Assembly (NCBI RefSeq): GCF_039652615.1
Contig: NZ_JBDJAC010000005.1
Coordinates: 124,001 to 188,000 of the forward strand
Direction: 5' to 3'
Origin: Fulvimarina sp039652615
Lineage (GTDB): Bacteria > Pseudomonadota > Alphaproteobacteria > Rhizobiales > Rhizobiaceae
Length of the DNA stretch: 64,000 bases
Position numbers and translations under genes: made by a program. A model generated the notes under the pieces. It was given only the letters and a program-made list of their open reading frames with translations. It searched no databases and was not told the origin of the DNA. The number at the start of each line of letters is the position of its first letter. Position 1 is the stretch's first letter. Shown here one piece after another: positions 42,347-51,135 of this stretch.

Positions 42347-43927
42347 CTATTTGTAGATGTAACCGACGACGCCGTGGTACCGGCCAGGGGGCAGCTTGGT
42401 CTCGGAGTGTCCGTAGACGCGATTGATCTTGCCGAGGAAGTTGCTGGCACCATCGCTGGCGAAGGCGAGCCCATCGTCAGGCCGCGCCAGGGCCTCGCGC
42501 GCCACGGGCCGCACGAGATAGGGCGTGACGATCACGACGAGTTCGGTTTCATAGCGCTGGAAATCGCGGCTTCGAAAAAGCGAGCCCAGGATTGGCAGTT
42601 TGGAAAGCCCCGGGAAACCGGATACGACCTGACGAACTTCATCGCGCACGAGACCGGCAATAACGAGCGAGCCGCCGGAGGGCAGTTCCACAGTCGTATC
42701 AGCGAGACGCTTGCGAATACCGATGACAGCCGTCGCAGGTATCCCGGACTGCTGGTCGCTGCCGAGGTTGAACGGACTTTCGAATGTGGGCTCGGAAACG
42801 CTCGTGCGGAGTTTGAGGCTGATCCGACCGGGCGACAGAACGACCGGCGTGAAATCGAGCCCAATGCCGTATTCGACATTGCGGGATTCGAGCGTGTATT
42901 GACCGTCCTCGACTTCGACATCCACGATACGACCATTCGAGTCGCGGATATTTGTCCGCTTTTCGGGTGTCAAATTCCGGCCGCTCGGCACGGAGAACTC
43001 GCCGCCGACCTTGAAGCTCGCGCTCTCGCCCGAGATTGCCGTCAGGCTGGGTTCGGCGAGCGTCCGCATGACGCCAGCCTGCTCCATGGCGCGTAACTGC
43101 GTGGCAACGTTTGTCGAACCATTGCTGTATCCCAGTGCGGCCAGCTGTCCGCTGAGCGCATTGCCGAGGCCGAAGACGTTGTCGGAGACCGCACCAAAGG
43201 TCACGCCGTCGATCGCGGAGGAAACGGCTCCGTCAAGACCCAGTTGCTTGACGACCGAACGCTGAACCTCGGCCACGGTCACCTTCAGCGTGACCTGATC
43301 CTCACCCTCGATCTGGAGGAGATTGATGATCTGGCTTTGGCGTCGACTTTCACTTGCAAATGCAACGTCGCCGTTCGAGCCTTCGGATTCACCGCCTGCT
43401 GAAGCTTGGCGGATGTACTGCCCCGTCGTCGCCTCGCCTCCGGTCAGGAAGGCGCTCGCGATCTGGCCGACGCGCTTTGCATCAAGCGGCGTGCGGACAC
43501 GGCCCGTCAGAACGACGTTGTCGTTCATGATCTCGACCTTGACGTCCGAATCCGGGACATACTTGCTGATCGCTGCCGAAAGGCCTGCGATGTCCCGCTC
43601 GATGCGAATATCGATGGAGGCGATCTGGCGGTTGGCCTGATCGAAAACGATCAGGTTGGTCTGGCCGATCTGTTTGCCGAAGAGATAGATGTGACGCTTG
43701 TCGCGGGTGAGTGCGTCGGCGATCGAGGGGTTTGCGACGAGGATATCGTGGGCGTCCGCCGACAGCACCAGAACCTTCGACTTGTCGAGTCCAAGATCGA
43801 TACGCGTGTGGCCAGCGTTCACCTGGATGACGTCCTGCTGGGCGTTTGCGGGTGTGATCGAAGCCAGCGGCGCAATCGCAGTTGCAGCTGTCAGGACAAG
43901 CGCATGAAGAAGGGGTTTGATCGACAT
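42347..43927 (-). CDS. cpaC: Tad secretin CpaC/RcpA
   Basis: Outer-membrane secretin channel of the Flp pilus. From ATG 43927 (526 residues) it begins with a signal peptide (LVLTAATAIAPLASITPANAQ). The N-terminal pilus-secretin domain (VIQVNAGHTRIDLGLDKSKVLVL) and a BON-like middle part (DVKVEIMNDNVVLTGRVRTP) precede the secretin domain (about 230-470), with GGSLVIAGLVRDEVRQVVSGFPGLSKLPILG as the C-terminal signature. An earlier ATG (43972) overlaps cpaB and is less likely, because it pushes the signal peptide inward. Confidence 0.94.
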   Translation of the reverse strand: MSIKPLLHALVLTAATAIAPLASITPANAQQDVIQVNAGHTRIDLGLDKSKVLVLSADAHDILVANPSIADALTRDKRHIYLFGKQIGQTNLIVFDQANRQIASIDIRIERDIAGLSAAISKYVPDSDVKVEIMNDNVVLTGRVRTPLDAKRVGQIASAFLTGGEATTGQYIRQASAGGESEGSNGDVAFASESRRQSQIINLLQIEGEDQVTLKVTVAEVQRSVVKQLGLDGAVSSAIDGVTFGAVSDNVFGLGNALSGQLAALGYSNGSTNVATQLRAMEQAGVMRTLAEPSLTAISGESASFKVGGEFSVPSGRNLTPEKRTNIRDSNGRIVDVEVEDGQYTLESRNVEYGIGLDFTPVVLSPGRISLKLRTSVSEPTFESPFNLGSDQQSGIPATAVIGIRKRLADTTVELPSGGSLVIAGLVRDEVRQVVSGFPGLSKLPILGSLFRSRDFQRYETELVVIVTPYLVRPVAREALARPDDGLAFASDGASNFLGKINRVYGHSETKLPPGRYHGVVGYIYK

Positions 43928-43968
43928 CGCACGCTCCTCGATCTTGGTGATTTCAGGGTGTGAGACGC

Positions 43969-44790
43969 TCATTCCGGAACCTTCACGTCTTCGACGGTGC
44001 CATAGCGGACGATCCGAACGGGTCCTCGCTTGGCCTTCTCCTCGGCAAGGAGAAAGGCCGCGTATCCGGGCGAGCCTGGAACTGAGTCAGCGAGAGATCT
44101 CAGCGAGAGCACGAAGCGATCGGCGATCTGCTGGGCGGCAGTCAGCGCTTCAGCCTGAGCGCCGTCCACTTCGAGGGTTGCGACCGAACCGACGACGTTA
44201 CGCTGGCCTTCCGAATCCTCGATCGTCTGGTCGATCGCAAGGACACGCAGATTGCGGAGAACGGTTTCCGTGAGGATTTTCGGGGTTGAACCATCGGCGC
44301 TCACCTCCCGCCGGGTCATGATGACGTCCACATGGTCGTTGGGCAGGATGAAGCCGCCGGCGGCGGTGGCCGCCGCGATCTGCACGGCGACCGCGCGTTT
44401 GCCGGCCGGCAGGAGTGCAGACAGAAAACCGGAGTCGGACTTGATCAGCTTGCTGGAGCGCACAGGCTCGCCAGCGAAGAAGGCCTGCCGGGCGATCGTG
44501 CCCTCGAGTTCCTCGATGGCGTCAGGCTGCTCTTTCTTGAGGATGAAGCCTTCGCCAATGCCATCGACCGGCCATTTCTGCCAGGCGAAGCCGCCGTTGA
44601 AGCGCGTGCCCATCGGCATGTCCCGCGAGGAGATCAGGACATCTTCAAGCTTGACGGGAGGCTGGGCAGGCGCGGCGGTGATGATGATCGGTTCCTGGGG
44701 AGGGCTGGCCGAAAAATTCAGCGCGACGAACCCGGCACCGATCGCGGCCAAGGCAGCGATCCCCACAACGATGATCTGGCTCCGGTTCAT
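43969..44790 (-). CDS. cpaB: Flp pilus assembly protein CpaB/RcpC
   Basis: Periplasmic Tad component, 273 residues from ATG 44790. A single N-terminal TM (IIVVGIAALAAIGAGFVALN) and a Pro-rich linker are followed by a SAF-type domain (about 50-115; LISSRDMPMGTRFNGGFAWQKWP), then RcpC-type regions (GKRAVAVQIAAATAAGGFILPNDHVDVIMTRR). Between it and cpaA is a 152-base gap, larger than elsewhere in the operon. Confidence 0.93.
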   Translation of the reverse strand: MNRSQIIVVGIAALAAIGAGFVALNFSASPPQEPIIITAAPAQPPVKLEDVLISSRDMPMGTRFNGGFAWQKWPVDGIGEGFILKKEQPDAIEELEGTIARQAFFAGEPVRSSKLIKSDSGFLSALLPAGKRAVAVQIAAATAAGGFILPNDHVDVIMTRREVSADGSTPKILTETVLRNLRVLAIDQTIEDSEGQRNVVGSVATLEVDGAQAEALTAAQQIADRFVLSLRSLADSVPGSPGYAAFLLAEEKAKRGPVRIVRYGTVEDVKVPE

Positions 44791-44942
44791 CGACAACTCC
44801 CGCGTTTCCTGCAGCTTCCCGCAGGGCTTCACGTCGGTTATCGCGCGCCAATCCTCAATGTATGGTTAATGAAGCATGAAAAATGCCGAAAAATCTCCGG
44901 CGGCCGTGCCATTGCAGTCCGCTGCCGAGACAGGATCGGCAA

Positions 44943-45446
44943 TCAGGAAAGGCGCAGGGCCGCTTCTAGAAATGGTCCTTCGGCGTAAACATAAAGACCG
45001 GAAATACCGAGGGCGACGCCATAGGGAACGCCCGTATCTTTTGTCAGCAATCGATCGGCGAACGCATAACCCGTCACCGGAGCGATGTAACCACGGGCGT
45101 AGAGTATTGCGATCGCCATGACGCCTCCCAACGCACTGGCAAAACCGAAATATTCGATCGCATCGGCAGGCCCGATCCAGAAAGCGGTCGCGGCCAATAG
45201 CTTTGCGTCCCCCCCACCGAAAAGGCCGGCGGCGAACATCGCAAAACCAAACGCGAAAGCAGTCAGCCCAAAAAGCGAGTGTGCAAGAATCTCCTGGGAT
45301 GGCATGCCGGTGAAATAGGCAGCAAACGGGAACGCCGCCGCCAGCAAAAGACAAAGACGATTGGAGATCGTCATGGTCATGATGTCGGAAATGGCCGCGT
45401 AAATCATACAGAGAGGAAAAACGATCGTCAGAAACAGAAATGACAT
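44943..45446 (-). CDS. cpaA: Prepilin peptidase CpaA
   Basis: Aspartyl inner-membrane peptidase (A24) that processes the Flp prepilin. The 167-residue protein is almost all membrane helices; catalytic Asp residues sit in IYAAISDIMTMTISN and in the GxGD block GLFGGGDAKLLA. Lacks the methyltransferase domain of type IV prepilin peptidases, as is normal for CpaA. Lies 96 bases downstream of the pilin gene. Confidence 0.92.
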   Translation of the reverse strand: MSFLFLTIVFPLCMIYAAISDIMTMTISNRLCLLLAAAFPFAAYFTGMPSQEILAHSLFGLTAFAFGFAMFAAGLFGGGDAKLLAATAFWIGPADAIEYFGFASALGGVMAIAILYARGYIAPVTGYAFADRLLTKDTGVPYGVALGISGLYVYAEGPFLEAALRLS

Positions 45447-45542
45447 CTTGAACCCTCTTCTTACGCGGCATTTCAGAAACGACGTTGCGAGGGAGCGCTA
45501 TGCGCTTCCTCGCAAGGTCTTATTGGCGCAACCGGCAGAAAA

Positions 45543-45716
45543 TTACTCGACGCCCTGAACTTTACTCGAAATCTTGCCGAATCCGGTGATCATATCGTTC
45601 TTGAGGGTGGTCAGGGTCGCGATCAGGCCGACGGCAACGATGCCAGCGATGAGAGCATATTCAATCGCGGTAGCGCCGGACTCGTTCTTCAAAAAGCGAG
45701 CGAAGGTCTTGGACAT
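45543..45716 (-). CDS. flp: Flp/Fap type pilin subunit
   Basis: Small major pilin, 57 residues. It starts MSKTFARFLKNESGATAIEY, in which the Gly before Ala is the expected prepilin cleavage point and Glu-Tyr the Flp signature, followed by a hydrophobic stretch ALIAGIVAVGLIATLTTLK and a short polar tail. The ribosome site AAAGGA lies eight to thirteen bases before the ATG. First gene of the tad operon, transcribed toward cpaA. The upstream 200 bases contain a possible CtrA box. Confidence 0.93.
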   Translation of the reverse strand: MSKTFARFLKNESGATAIEYALIAGIVAVGLIATLTTLKNDMITGFGKISSKVQGVE

Positions 45717-45857
45717 GGAATTTTCCTTTGTTCATTCGACAGCACGTCCGTCGATTGTTCGACATCGATCGGATGACTAGACCCTAGACACGGCGTATTT
45801 CGATCGACTTAAAGTTCGTCCTTACTTTTTTATGACGAAGACCAAGCCGATTTGTGG

Positions 45858-45872
45858 TTAATGAACCAATAA
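45858..45872. promoter_or_regulatory. Possible CtrA binding site upstream of flp
   Basis: Read on the minus strand the bases TTAT-N7-TTAACC differ by one base from the CtrA consensus TTAA-N7-TTAA(C). It lies about 140 bases before the flp ATG and about 80 before the divergent gene's ATG. In Caulobacter pilA is a CtrA target. Confidence 0.4.
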
Positions 45873-45951
45873 GCCGATATTTACTTGACGTTCATCATGC
45901 TGTGTGAAGCTCAGAGCCATTGCCGATCACCGCAAACCAGTTGGAACGCCG

Positions 45952-46422
45952 ATGCGCCGCCCCATGCTCAGAACCGGTCTTCTTGGAGCCCTCGCCGTTC
46001 TGATAGGCTCATGCCTTGCCCATGCGGAAGCCGGAAACGATATGATCTCGGTCGCCGTCGACCATGCGCGCATCCTGCAGATCGACCGTGGCGCAGGGAC
46101 CGTCATCATCGGTAATCCGGCCATCGTCGATATCGAGGTTCTCAGTGAGCAACGCCTGGTTCTGACGGGAAAGAGCTACGGCATCACCAATGTCGTGATC
46201 CTCGACCGTAACAACGACGTCCTGATGGACGAGCAAGTAGCGGTCCAGACCTTCGAGGAAAACACGGTTCGCATCTACCGACAGTCCCAGCGCCAGACCT
46301 ATGCCTGCTCACCCAAATGCGAGCCGACCGTCACGATCGGCGATAACCAGCAGGTCTTTCAGCTTTCGAGTGACCAATACCAGACGCGTCGCAGCATCGC
46401 GGAAGAAGCGGCAAAACCGTAG
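45952..46422 (+). CDS. Stand-alone pilus secretin N-domain protein
   Basis: A 156-residue exported protein with only the pilus-assembly N-terminal domain seen in CpaC (pfam T2SS-T3SS_pil_N type): ISVAVDHARILQIDRGAGTVIIGNPAIVDIEVLSEQRLVLTGKSYGITNVVILD. A signal peptide ends near AHA|EAG. Two Cys residues (ACSPKCEPTV) near the C-terminus could form a disulfide. The start at ATG 45952 gives a normal signal peptide; a GTG at 45904 is an alternative. It lies divergent from flp, so it is probably co-regulated with the pilus and may assist the secretin, which is inference. Confidence 0.8.
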   Translation: MRRPMLRTGLLGALAVLIGSCLAHAEAGNDMISVAVDHARILQIDRGAGTVIIGNPAIVDIEVLSEQRLVLTGKSYGITNVVILDRNNDVLMDEQVAVQTFEENTVRIYRQSQRQTYACSPKCEPTVTIGDNQQVFQLSSDQYQTRRSIAEEAAKP

Positions 46423-46447
46423 GCGACACGGAAACTTCTTGTCGCCT
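46421..46447. repeat. Stem-loop after the secretin-N gene
   Basis: AGGCGACA and TGTCGCCT (8 bp) overlap the stop codon. No T-run follows, so a terminator role is weak. Confidence 0.35.
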
Positions 46448-46500
46448 GACACGGCGCCATATGTTTACGCGGACATGTCTTTGTGAAGGATGCGTCCGCC

Positions 46501-47697
46501 ATGCCCAGAGCTGTCATTATCGTTCTCGACTCCGTCGGCATCGGTGGCGCGCCGGATGCGGCCGAATTCGGCGATTCCGGCGCCGATACGCTGGGCTCGA
46601 TCCTTCGCGCGTCTTTGGACGGGAAAGCGGATCGGGCCGGACTGCGCGAAGGTCCGCTGCACCTGCCCCATATGGCACGGCTCGGCCTCTTTCGTCTCGC
46701 AGGCCTTGATGGCGGGGACACCAAACCGGAAGCCCTGCATGGCTCCGCCCGCGAGATTTCGCGTGGAAAGGATACACCGTCCGGCCACTGGGAGATCGCA
46801 GGCGTGCCGGTCTCGTTTGAATGGGGCGTCTTTCCGGATGCCGAACCCTCCCTGCCCCGATCCCTGGTGCGCCAGATCATGAACGATGCGCCAATCCCCG
46901 GCATTCTCGGTGACAAGCGAGCCTCTGGAACCGAAATCCTGAAAGAGCTCGGCGAGGAGAGCGTGCGCACCGGGAAGCCGATATTTTACACGTCGAGCGA
47001 CAGCGTACTTCAGATCGCGGCCCATGAGGAGCATTTCGGGCTCGACCGGCTCATGACACTCTGCGAAGCGGCGCGCGGACATTGCGATCCACTCAACATC
47101 GCACGGGTCATCGCGCGACCGTTTACCGGAGAAAGCGCAGACACCTTCAAACGCACAGCCAATCGCCGCGACTTTTCCGTCCCTCCCCCCGGCGAGACGA
47201 TCCTTAACACGGCTCACACTGCAGGCCGAACGGTCTACGGCATCGGAAAGATCGCCGACATCTTCGCCCATCGCGGCGTCGACGTCTCCATCAAGGGCGA
47301 CGGCAACATGGCGCTGGTGGACGCGACGCTCGAAGCGATCGGGCGGGCAAAGGATGGCGATCTTATCGTTTCGAACCTCGTCGACTTCGACATGGTTTAC
47401 GGGCACCGGCGCGATGTCGCCGGCTATGCCGCCGCCCTCGAAGCCTTCGATGCGCGTCTCCCGGAAATCGAGACTGCCCTGCGGCCGGGCGATCTCTGCA
47501 TCATCACCGCCGACCATGGGTGCGATCCAACCTTCCGGGGCACCGATCATACGCGCGAGCGCGTGCCGATCCTCGGTTTCGGTCCCGGCATCGAGCCACG
47601 GGACATCGGCGAACGGGAGACCTTCGCGGACATCGGCGCGAGCGTCGCAGCTCTTCTTGGACTTAAGCCCGGTCGATTCGGAACTTCCTTTCTCTGA
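46501..47697 (+). CDS. deoB: Phosphopentomutase
   Basis: Interconverts ribose or deoxyribose 1-phosphate and 5-phosphate in nucleoside salvage. 398 residues from ATG 46501 (MPRAVIIVLDSVGIGG); a GTG 18 bases earlier is in frame, but AAGGA sits ten bases before the ATG. Alkaline-phosphatase-superfamily metal sites are visible: LDSVGIGGAPDA with the first Asp, DTPSGHWE with the Thr that takes the phosphate, and ITADHGCDPTFRGTDHTRE at the end. It is followed by upp after a short gap; cdd is 1.4 kb on. Confidence 0.95.
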   Translation: MPRAVIIVLDSVGIGGAPDAAEFGDSGADTLGSILRASLDGKADRAGLREGPLHLPHMARLGLFRLAGLDGGDTKPEALHGSAREISRGKDTPSGHWEIAGVPVSFEWGVFPDAEPSLPRSLVRQIMNDAPIPGILGDKRASGTEILKELGEESVRTGKPIFYTSSDSVLQIAAHEEHFGLDRLMTLCEAARGHCDPLNIARVIARPFTGESADTFKRTANRRDFSVPPPGETILNTAHTAGRTVYGIGKIADIFAHRGVDVSIKGDGNMALVDATLEAIGRAKDGDLIVSNLVDFDMVYGHRRDVAGYAAALEAFDARLPEIETALRPGDLCIITADHGCDPTFRGTDHTRERVPILGFGPGIEPRDIGERETFADIGASVAALLGLKPGRFGTSFL

Positions 47698-47746
47698 CCA
47701 ACCTGCTTTATCTGCGCGCTGACGGACTCAAACGATGGGAGCCAGC

Positions 47747-48376
47747 ATGGACGGCGTCACGGTCATCGATCACCCTCTTGTGCAGCACAAGCTGACAATC
47801 ATGCGGAAAAAGGAGACCTCGACGGCCAGTTTCCGGCGCCTTCTTCGCGAGATTTCGACGCTGCTCTGCTACGAGGTCACCCGGCAGCTCGAAATCACGA
47901 CCGAGCGCATCGAAACGCCTCTGATGGAGATGGACGCCCCGGTTCTGGAGGGCAAGAAGCTCGTCTTCGCCTCGATCCTGCGCGCCGGAAACGGCCTCCT
48001 TGAGGGCATGCTCGATCTCGTGCCGGCCGCGCGCGTCGCCCATGTGGGGCTCTACCGGGACGAGAAGACGCTCGAACCCGTCGAATATTATTTCAAGGCA
48101 CCGGAGCAGATGGGCAACCGTCTCGTCATCGTGGTCGACCCGATGCTCGCGACGGCGAACTCGGCCATTCTGGCCGTCGAGCGCCTGAAGCAGCAGGGCG
48201 CCACCAATCTGCGCTTTCTGTGTCTGCTTGCAGCCCCCGAAGGCGTGAAGCGGTTTCGCGAAGCCCATCCGGACGTTCAGGTCTTCACCGCGTCGATCGA
48301 CAGCCATCTCAACGAGCTTGGCTATATCGTGCCGGGTCTCGGCGATGCGGGCGATCGCATGTACGGAACGAAATAG
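47747..48376 (+). CDS. upp: Uracil phosphoribosyltransferase
   Basis: Makes UMP from uracil and PRPP. From ATG 47747 (MDGVTVIDHPLVQHKLT) the protein is 209 residues, the normal length; GGGAG lies five bases upstream of this ATG, so the ATG 12 bases earlier (47735) is probably not used. The PRPP loop reads VIVVDPMLATANSA (about 128-141) and the uracil loop YIVPGLGDAGDRMYGT closes the C-terminus. Same strand as deoB, likely co-transcribed. Confidence 0.95.
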   Translation: MDGVTVIDHPLVQHKLTIMRKKETSTASFRRLLREISTLLCYEVTRQLEITTERIETPLMEMDAPVLEGKKLVFASILRAGNGLLEGMLDLVPAARVAHVGLYRDEKTLEPVEYYFKAPEQMGNRLVIVVDPMLATANSAILAVERLKQQGATNLRFLCLLAAPEGVKRFREAHPDVQVFTASIDSHLNELGYIVPGLGDAGDRMYGTK

Positions 48377-48521
48377 GTTCAAAGGGCGAAGCGACGTTCT
48401 CCAATCCTTTACCCTTTTCGCAACAAGGGGAATGGAAAGACGCCGCGTTTCGAACCCGGTAAGTGAGCCCATGGCAGGCTTGGCCTTCATGTTTCAGTGA
48501 AAGTCGAGGCGCCCTGCCGTG

Positions 48522-49070
48522 ATGTCCCGTGCGATCTTTCTCCTGACCCTTTGCTCCCTTGGGGGATTGGCAGTGCCTTCGGTCCTGCAGAGCTATCTCG
48601 ACAAGCAGCGCTCGGGACCAGAGCGGGTCGAGCCGGCAACGCCCGTTCTGGACGCTGCGATCCAGACCGCACCGGCGGACGCTCACAGCGGCAGTTTTCG
48701 CAGCAGCGTCGTTCTGAACGCAGACTTGATGGGACATTTCAGAACGGATGCCCGGCTGAATGGCATGCGCAACCCGATCCTGATCGATACGGGCGCGACA
48801 CAAGTCGCAATCGACGAGAAGACAGCGCGGCAGATCGGCATCTATGTGAAGCCAAGCGACTGGACCGTTCCCGTCCAGACCGCGAATGGGGTCGCGAAAG
48901 GCGCGAGCGCGCGAATCGACCGGGTCGAGATCGGAACGATCGTCGTGCGCGACGTCGATGCGCTGGTGCTGGAGGAAGGAACGCTCGGCGTCACGCTGGT
49001 CGGGATGAGCTTCCTGTCCCAGCTCGACCGCTTTTCCGTCGAAGACGGGCGGCTGACGATGGAACGTTAG
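48522..49070 (+). CDS. Retropepsin-like aspartic protease, TIGR02281 family
   Basis: A membrane-anchored, single-domain aspartic protease-like protein of 182 residues (ATG 48522; a GTG one codon earlier is possible). An N-terminal TM (IFLLTLCSLGGLAVPSVL) is followed by a linker and the retropepsin fold (about 60-180): LIDTGATQVAID holds the catalytic Asp and GVTLVGMSFLSQL is the C-terminal flap strand. The family is common in alphaproteobacteria; its substrates are not known. Follows upp after 145 bases. Confidence 0.85.
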   Translation: MSRAIFLLTLCSLGGLAVPSVLQSYLDKQRSGPERVEPATPVLDAAIQTAPADAHSGSFRSSVVLNADLMGHFRTDARLNGMRNPILIDTGATQVAIDEKTARQIGIYVKPSDWTVPVQTANGVAKGASARIDRVEIGTIVVRDVDALVLEEGTLGVTLVGMSFLSQLDRFSVEDGRLTMER

Positions 49071-49132
49071 GGCTGCGGCACGACGCCAAGCTCTCGCGGG
49101 CCGAAAAAGCCCGACCCACCTGCATCGCTCCC

Positions 49133-49540
49133 CTAGCCGGCCTCCCCTCTCAGCTCCTCGGTATCGAAGGCCAGCGGCAGAAGGTCTCCCATGGTGACCG
49201 TCTTGATCACGCCGCCATCGACGTCGCAGAGATGAACCCTCGTCTCGGCGCTGGCAAACTCGGCGATGCGCTGGCGGCATCCGCCGCAGGGGCTGCATGC
49301 AGGGAGCTTCTCTGCGACGACCGCAATTTCGGCGATGCGACCGCCCCCGTCCATGACGAGATGCCCGATCGCCGTCGTCTCCGCGCACCAACCCTCGGGA
49401 AAGCTGACCGACTCGACGTTGCAGCCGGCATAGATTCGCCCGTCCGACGTCCTCAGAGCAGCGCCCACCGGGAATTTGGAATAGGGCGCGTGAGCCTTGC
49501 GCATCGCGGATTTGGCCTTGGCGAAGAGGTCATCGGCCAT
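49133..49540 (-). CDS. cdd: Cytidine deaminase
   Basis: Zinc enzyme for (deoxy)cytidine salvage, 135 residues from ATG 49540 (MADDLFAKAKSAMRKAH), the tetrameric type. The zinc site is CAETTA (Cys and catalytic Glu) together with PCGGCRQ; FPVGAALRT and NVESVSFPEG provide the substrate loop. An ATG 33 bases earlier is less likely. Convergent with the protease gene; functionally linked with deoB/upp. Confidence 0.94.
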   Translation of the reverse strand: MADDLFAKAKSAMRKAHAPYSKFPVGAALRTSDGRIYAGCNVESVSFPEGWCAETTAIGHLVMDGGGRIAEIAVVAEKLPACSPCGGCRQRIAEFASAETRVHLCDVDGGVIKTVTMGDLLPLAFDTEELRGEAG

Positions 49541-49721
49541 TTCGGTGTCTCGCTTCGATGAAATTGCTGTCAATCATATCCGCCGCCATAGGATAGGCTG
49601 ACGCTCTCTTTGTCGACCGATCTTTATGCGATCTCGCCTATCTTTCGGTCTTGCCATGGACAAGGCAGACGCTTTTCTCCAATTTTCGGATCGGGACGAG
49701 AAAGCGAATGAAGCAAGGGCC

Positions 49722-49940
49722 ATGGCCGAACACGATTCATCCGTAGAAAGCAGGCTCGAGGATCTCGAGGTGCTGACCAGCCACCAGTCGAACACGATCG
49801 AGGAATTGTCGGAGGAGCTGGCGAAAGCCTATGGCGCGATCCGGAATCTGCAGCTGAAGATCGAGCATCTGACAGACCGGGTCGGCGCCGTCGAGGACGG
49901 CGGCGGCAAGCCGGAAGTGACGAAACCGCCTCACTACTGA
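49722..49940 (+). CDS. slyX: SlyX family protein
   Basis: A 72-residue coiled-coil protein. Residues 7-52 form heptads (SRLEDLEVLTSHQSNTIEEL and so on) and the C-terminus ends in the family's Pro-Pro-His-Tyr (KPPHY). ATG 49722 follows AAGGGC. Function of SlyX is unknown. An open frame reaches upstream to 49626 without similarity. Confidence 0.88.
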   Translation: MAEHDSSVESRLEDLEVLTSHQSNTIEELSEELAKAYGAIRNLQLKIEHLTDRVGAVEDGGGKPEVTKPPHY

Positions 49941-49983
49941 CCATCATATGGCCTTCACCCGAGGCGCCGGCCTCCGCTTCGCA

Positions 49984-50064
49984 GGCGTTTATCAGCGTCC
50001 ATATGAATGAGGCGGTCGCCAAATCATACCGCCGGACCTTCGAAACCATCGGTTTCAAAGGCCC
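49984..50064 (-). repeat. Intergenic palindromic repeat, copy C (partial)
   Basis: The first hairpin of the family is present (50034-50063): CCTTTGAAACC-loop-GGTTTCGAAGG on the minus strand, followed by GTCCGGCGGTA as in copy A (GTCCGCCGGTA) and a diverged body. The second hairpin is degraded. It adjoins the end of the DUF2125 gene. Confidence 0.72.
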
Positions 50065-50071
50065 CTCGGTA

Positions 50072-51082
50072 TCACTTCAGCGGCGGGATCTGGCCAAGCG
50101 GAATGACACCCGCCGCGAGCTGACCGTCATTCGCTGTCACGCGGATCGTGGTCCGGCCGTTCTCGGTTGTTCCGACATAGGGAACGACCGATGCGACCGT
50201 ATTCGCGATCGACTGGGCTTCAGGCGCGATCGAGCCGATGATCGAAGCCAGCCGTTCGGGAGATGTCACGGCGAGATCGAAGGTTCCCGACAGGAGGCCT
50301 TCCTGAGAGAACGAAAAATCGCCCGCAAGATCGGCACCGGCCGGATCGCCGCTCAACTGCAGCTGCAAGGAGCGAAGCGTGCCGCTCCGGCCGGCGAATA
50401 GTTCGCGCGCCGAGCGCCCCGAGGCCGTTCCTGAAAGCCAATCCGCCGCATTCTGGATCGTGAGATCGGTCGAGAGGTCGAAATCCGGGATGCTGCTGAG
50501 TTGAGGAATATCGATTTTCGCCGATCGCTGATTGCCTGCGATATCGAGATCGCCGTCGCGGCGCCGGGCATGCAGTTCGCCCGAACTCGCGTTGAAAACG
50601 AGCTCGCCGCCGATGGCGATACGCGGCGCATCGATGGCGATGGAAATCCGGTCGAGCCCTTCCGTCCAGAAGCTCGCGCTCGACTGGGCAAGCTCCCAAT
50701 TCAGATCGACCGGGAGTTCGCCCGCGGTTTCGATCCGCACAGGCGCACTCAGTTCGCTGACGACGAGGTTCGGCTGATAGATCTGGGCGGCGCTGCGGAA
50801 CGATCCGGCATCCACCTCGACCCCGTTGCGCGGCACGATGACCGAGAGATCGTCACAGACAAGTCCGAGACGGAAAGGGTAGCCCACGACATCGCGGCCG
50901 TCACAAGAGACAAGGATGCCGTCTCGCTCGGCATTCTCGATCGCCCGGCTGGTGACCCGATCGAGTTCGGAGGCGGCGTAGAACCAGAACCCCGTCAGGA
51001 TTGCGAAGAGAACGACGACAATTGCGGCAATCCAGATATAGGCGCGGCGGATACGGCGTGGTTCCGAGGTTGACGAAGACAA
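50072..51082 (-). CDS. DUF2125 protein, membrane-anchored
   Basis: A 336-residue exported protein with an N-terminal TM (AYIWIAAIVVVLFAILTGFWFY, about 12-33) and a large periplasmic part, typical of DUF2125; marks include VSCDGRDVVGYPFRLGLVCDDLSV and the ending GVIPLGQIPPLK. I chose TTG 51082 because GGGGAG lies five bases upstream and it puts the anchor at the N-terminus. ATG 51124 is the alternative but leaves only 11 bases to the divergent gene. Function of this family is not known. Confidence 0.82.
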   Translation of the reverse strand: MSSSTSEPRRIRRAYIWIAAIVVVLFAILTGFWFYAASELDRVTSRAIENAERDGILVSCDGRDVVGYPFRLGLVCDDLSVIVPRNGVEVDAGSFRSAAQIYQPNLVVSELSAPVRIETAGELPVDLNWELAQSSASFWTEGLDRISIAIDAPRIAIGGELVFNASSGELHARRRDGDLDIAGNQRSAKIDIPQLSSIPDFDLSTDLTIQNAADWLSGTASGRSARELFAGRSGTLRSLQLQLSGDPAGADLAGDFSFSQEGLLSGTFDLAVTSPERLASIIGSIAPEAQSIANTVASVVPYVGTTENGRTTIRVTANDGQLAAGVIPLGQIPPLK

Positions 51083-51135
51083 CGAAGCTCCCCTTTGAAA
51101 GACGGATGACGTGGTAAGAGGCATAACGGGCAGGA

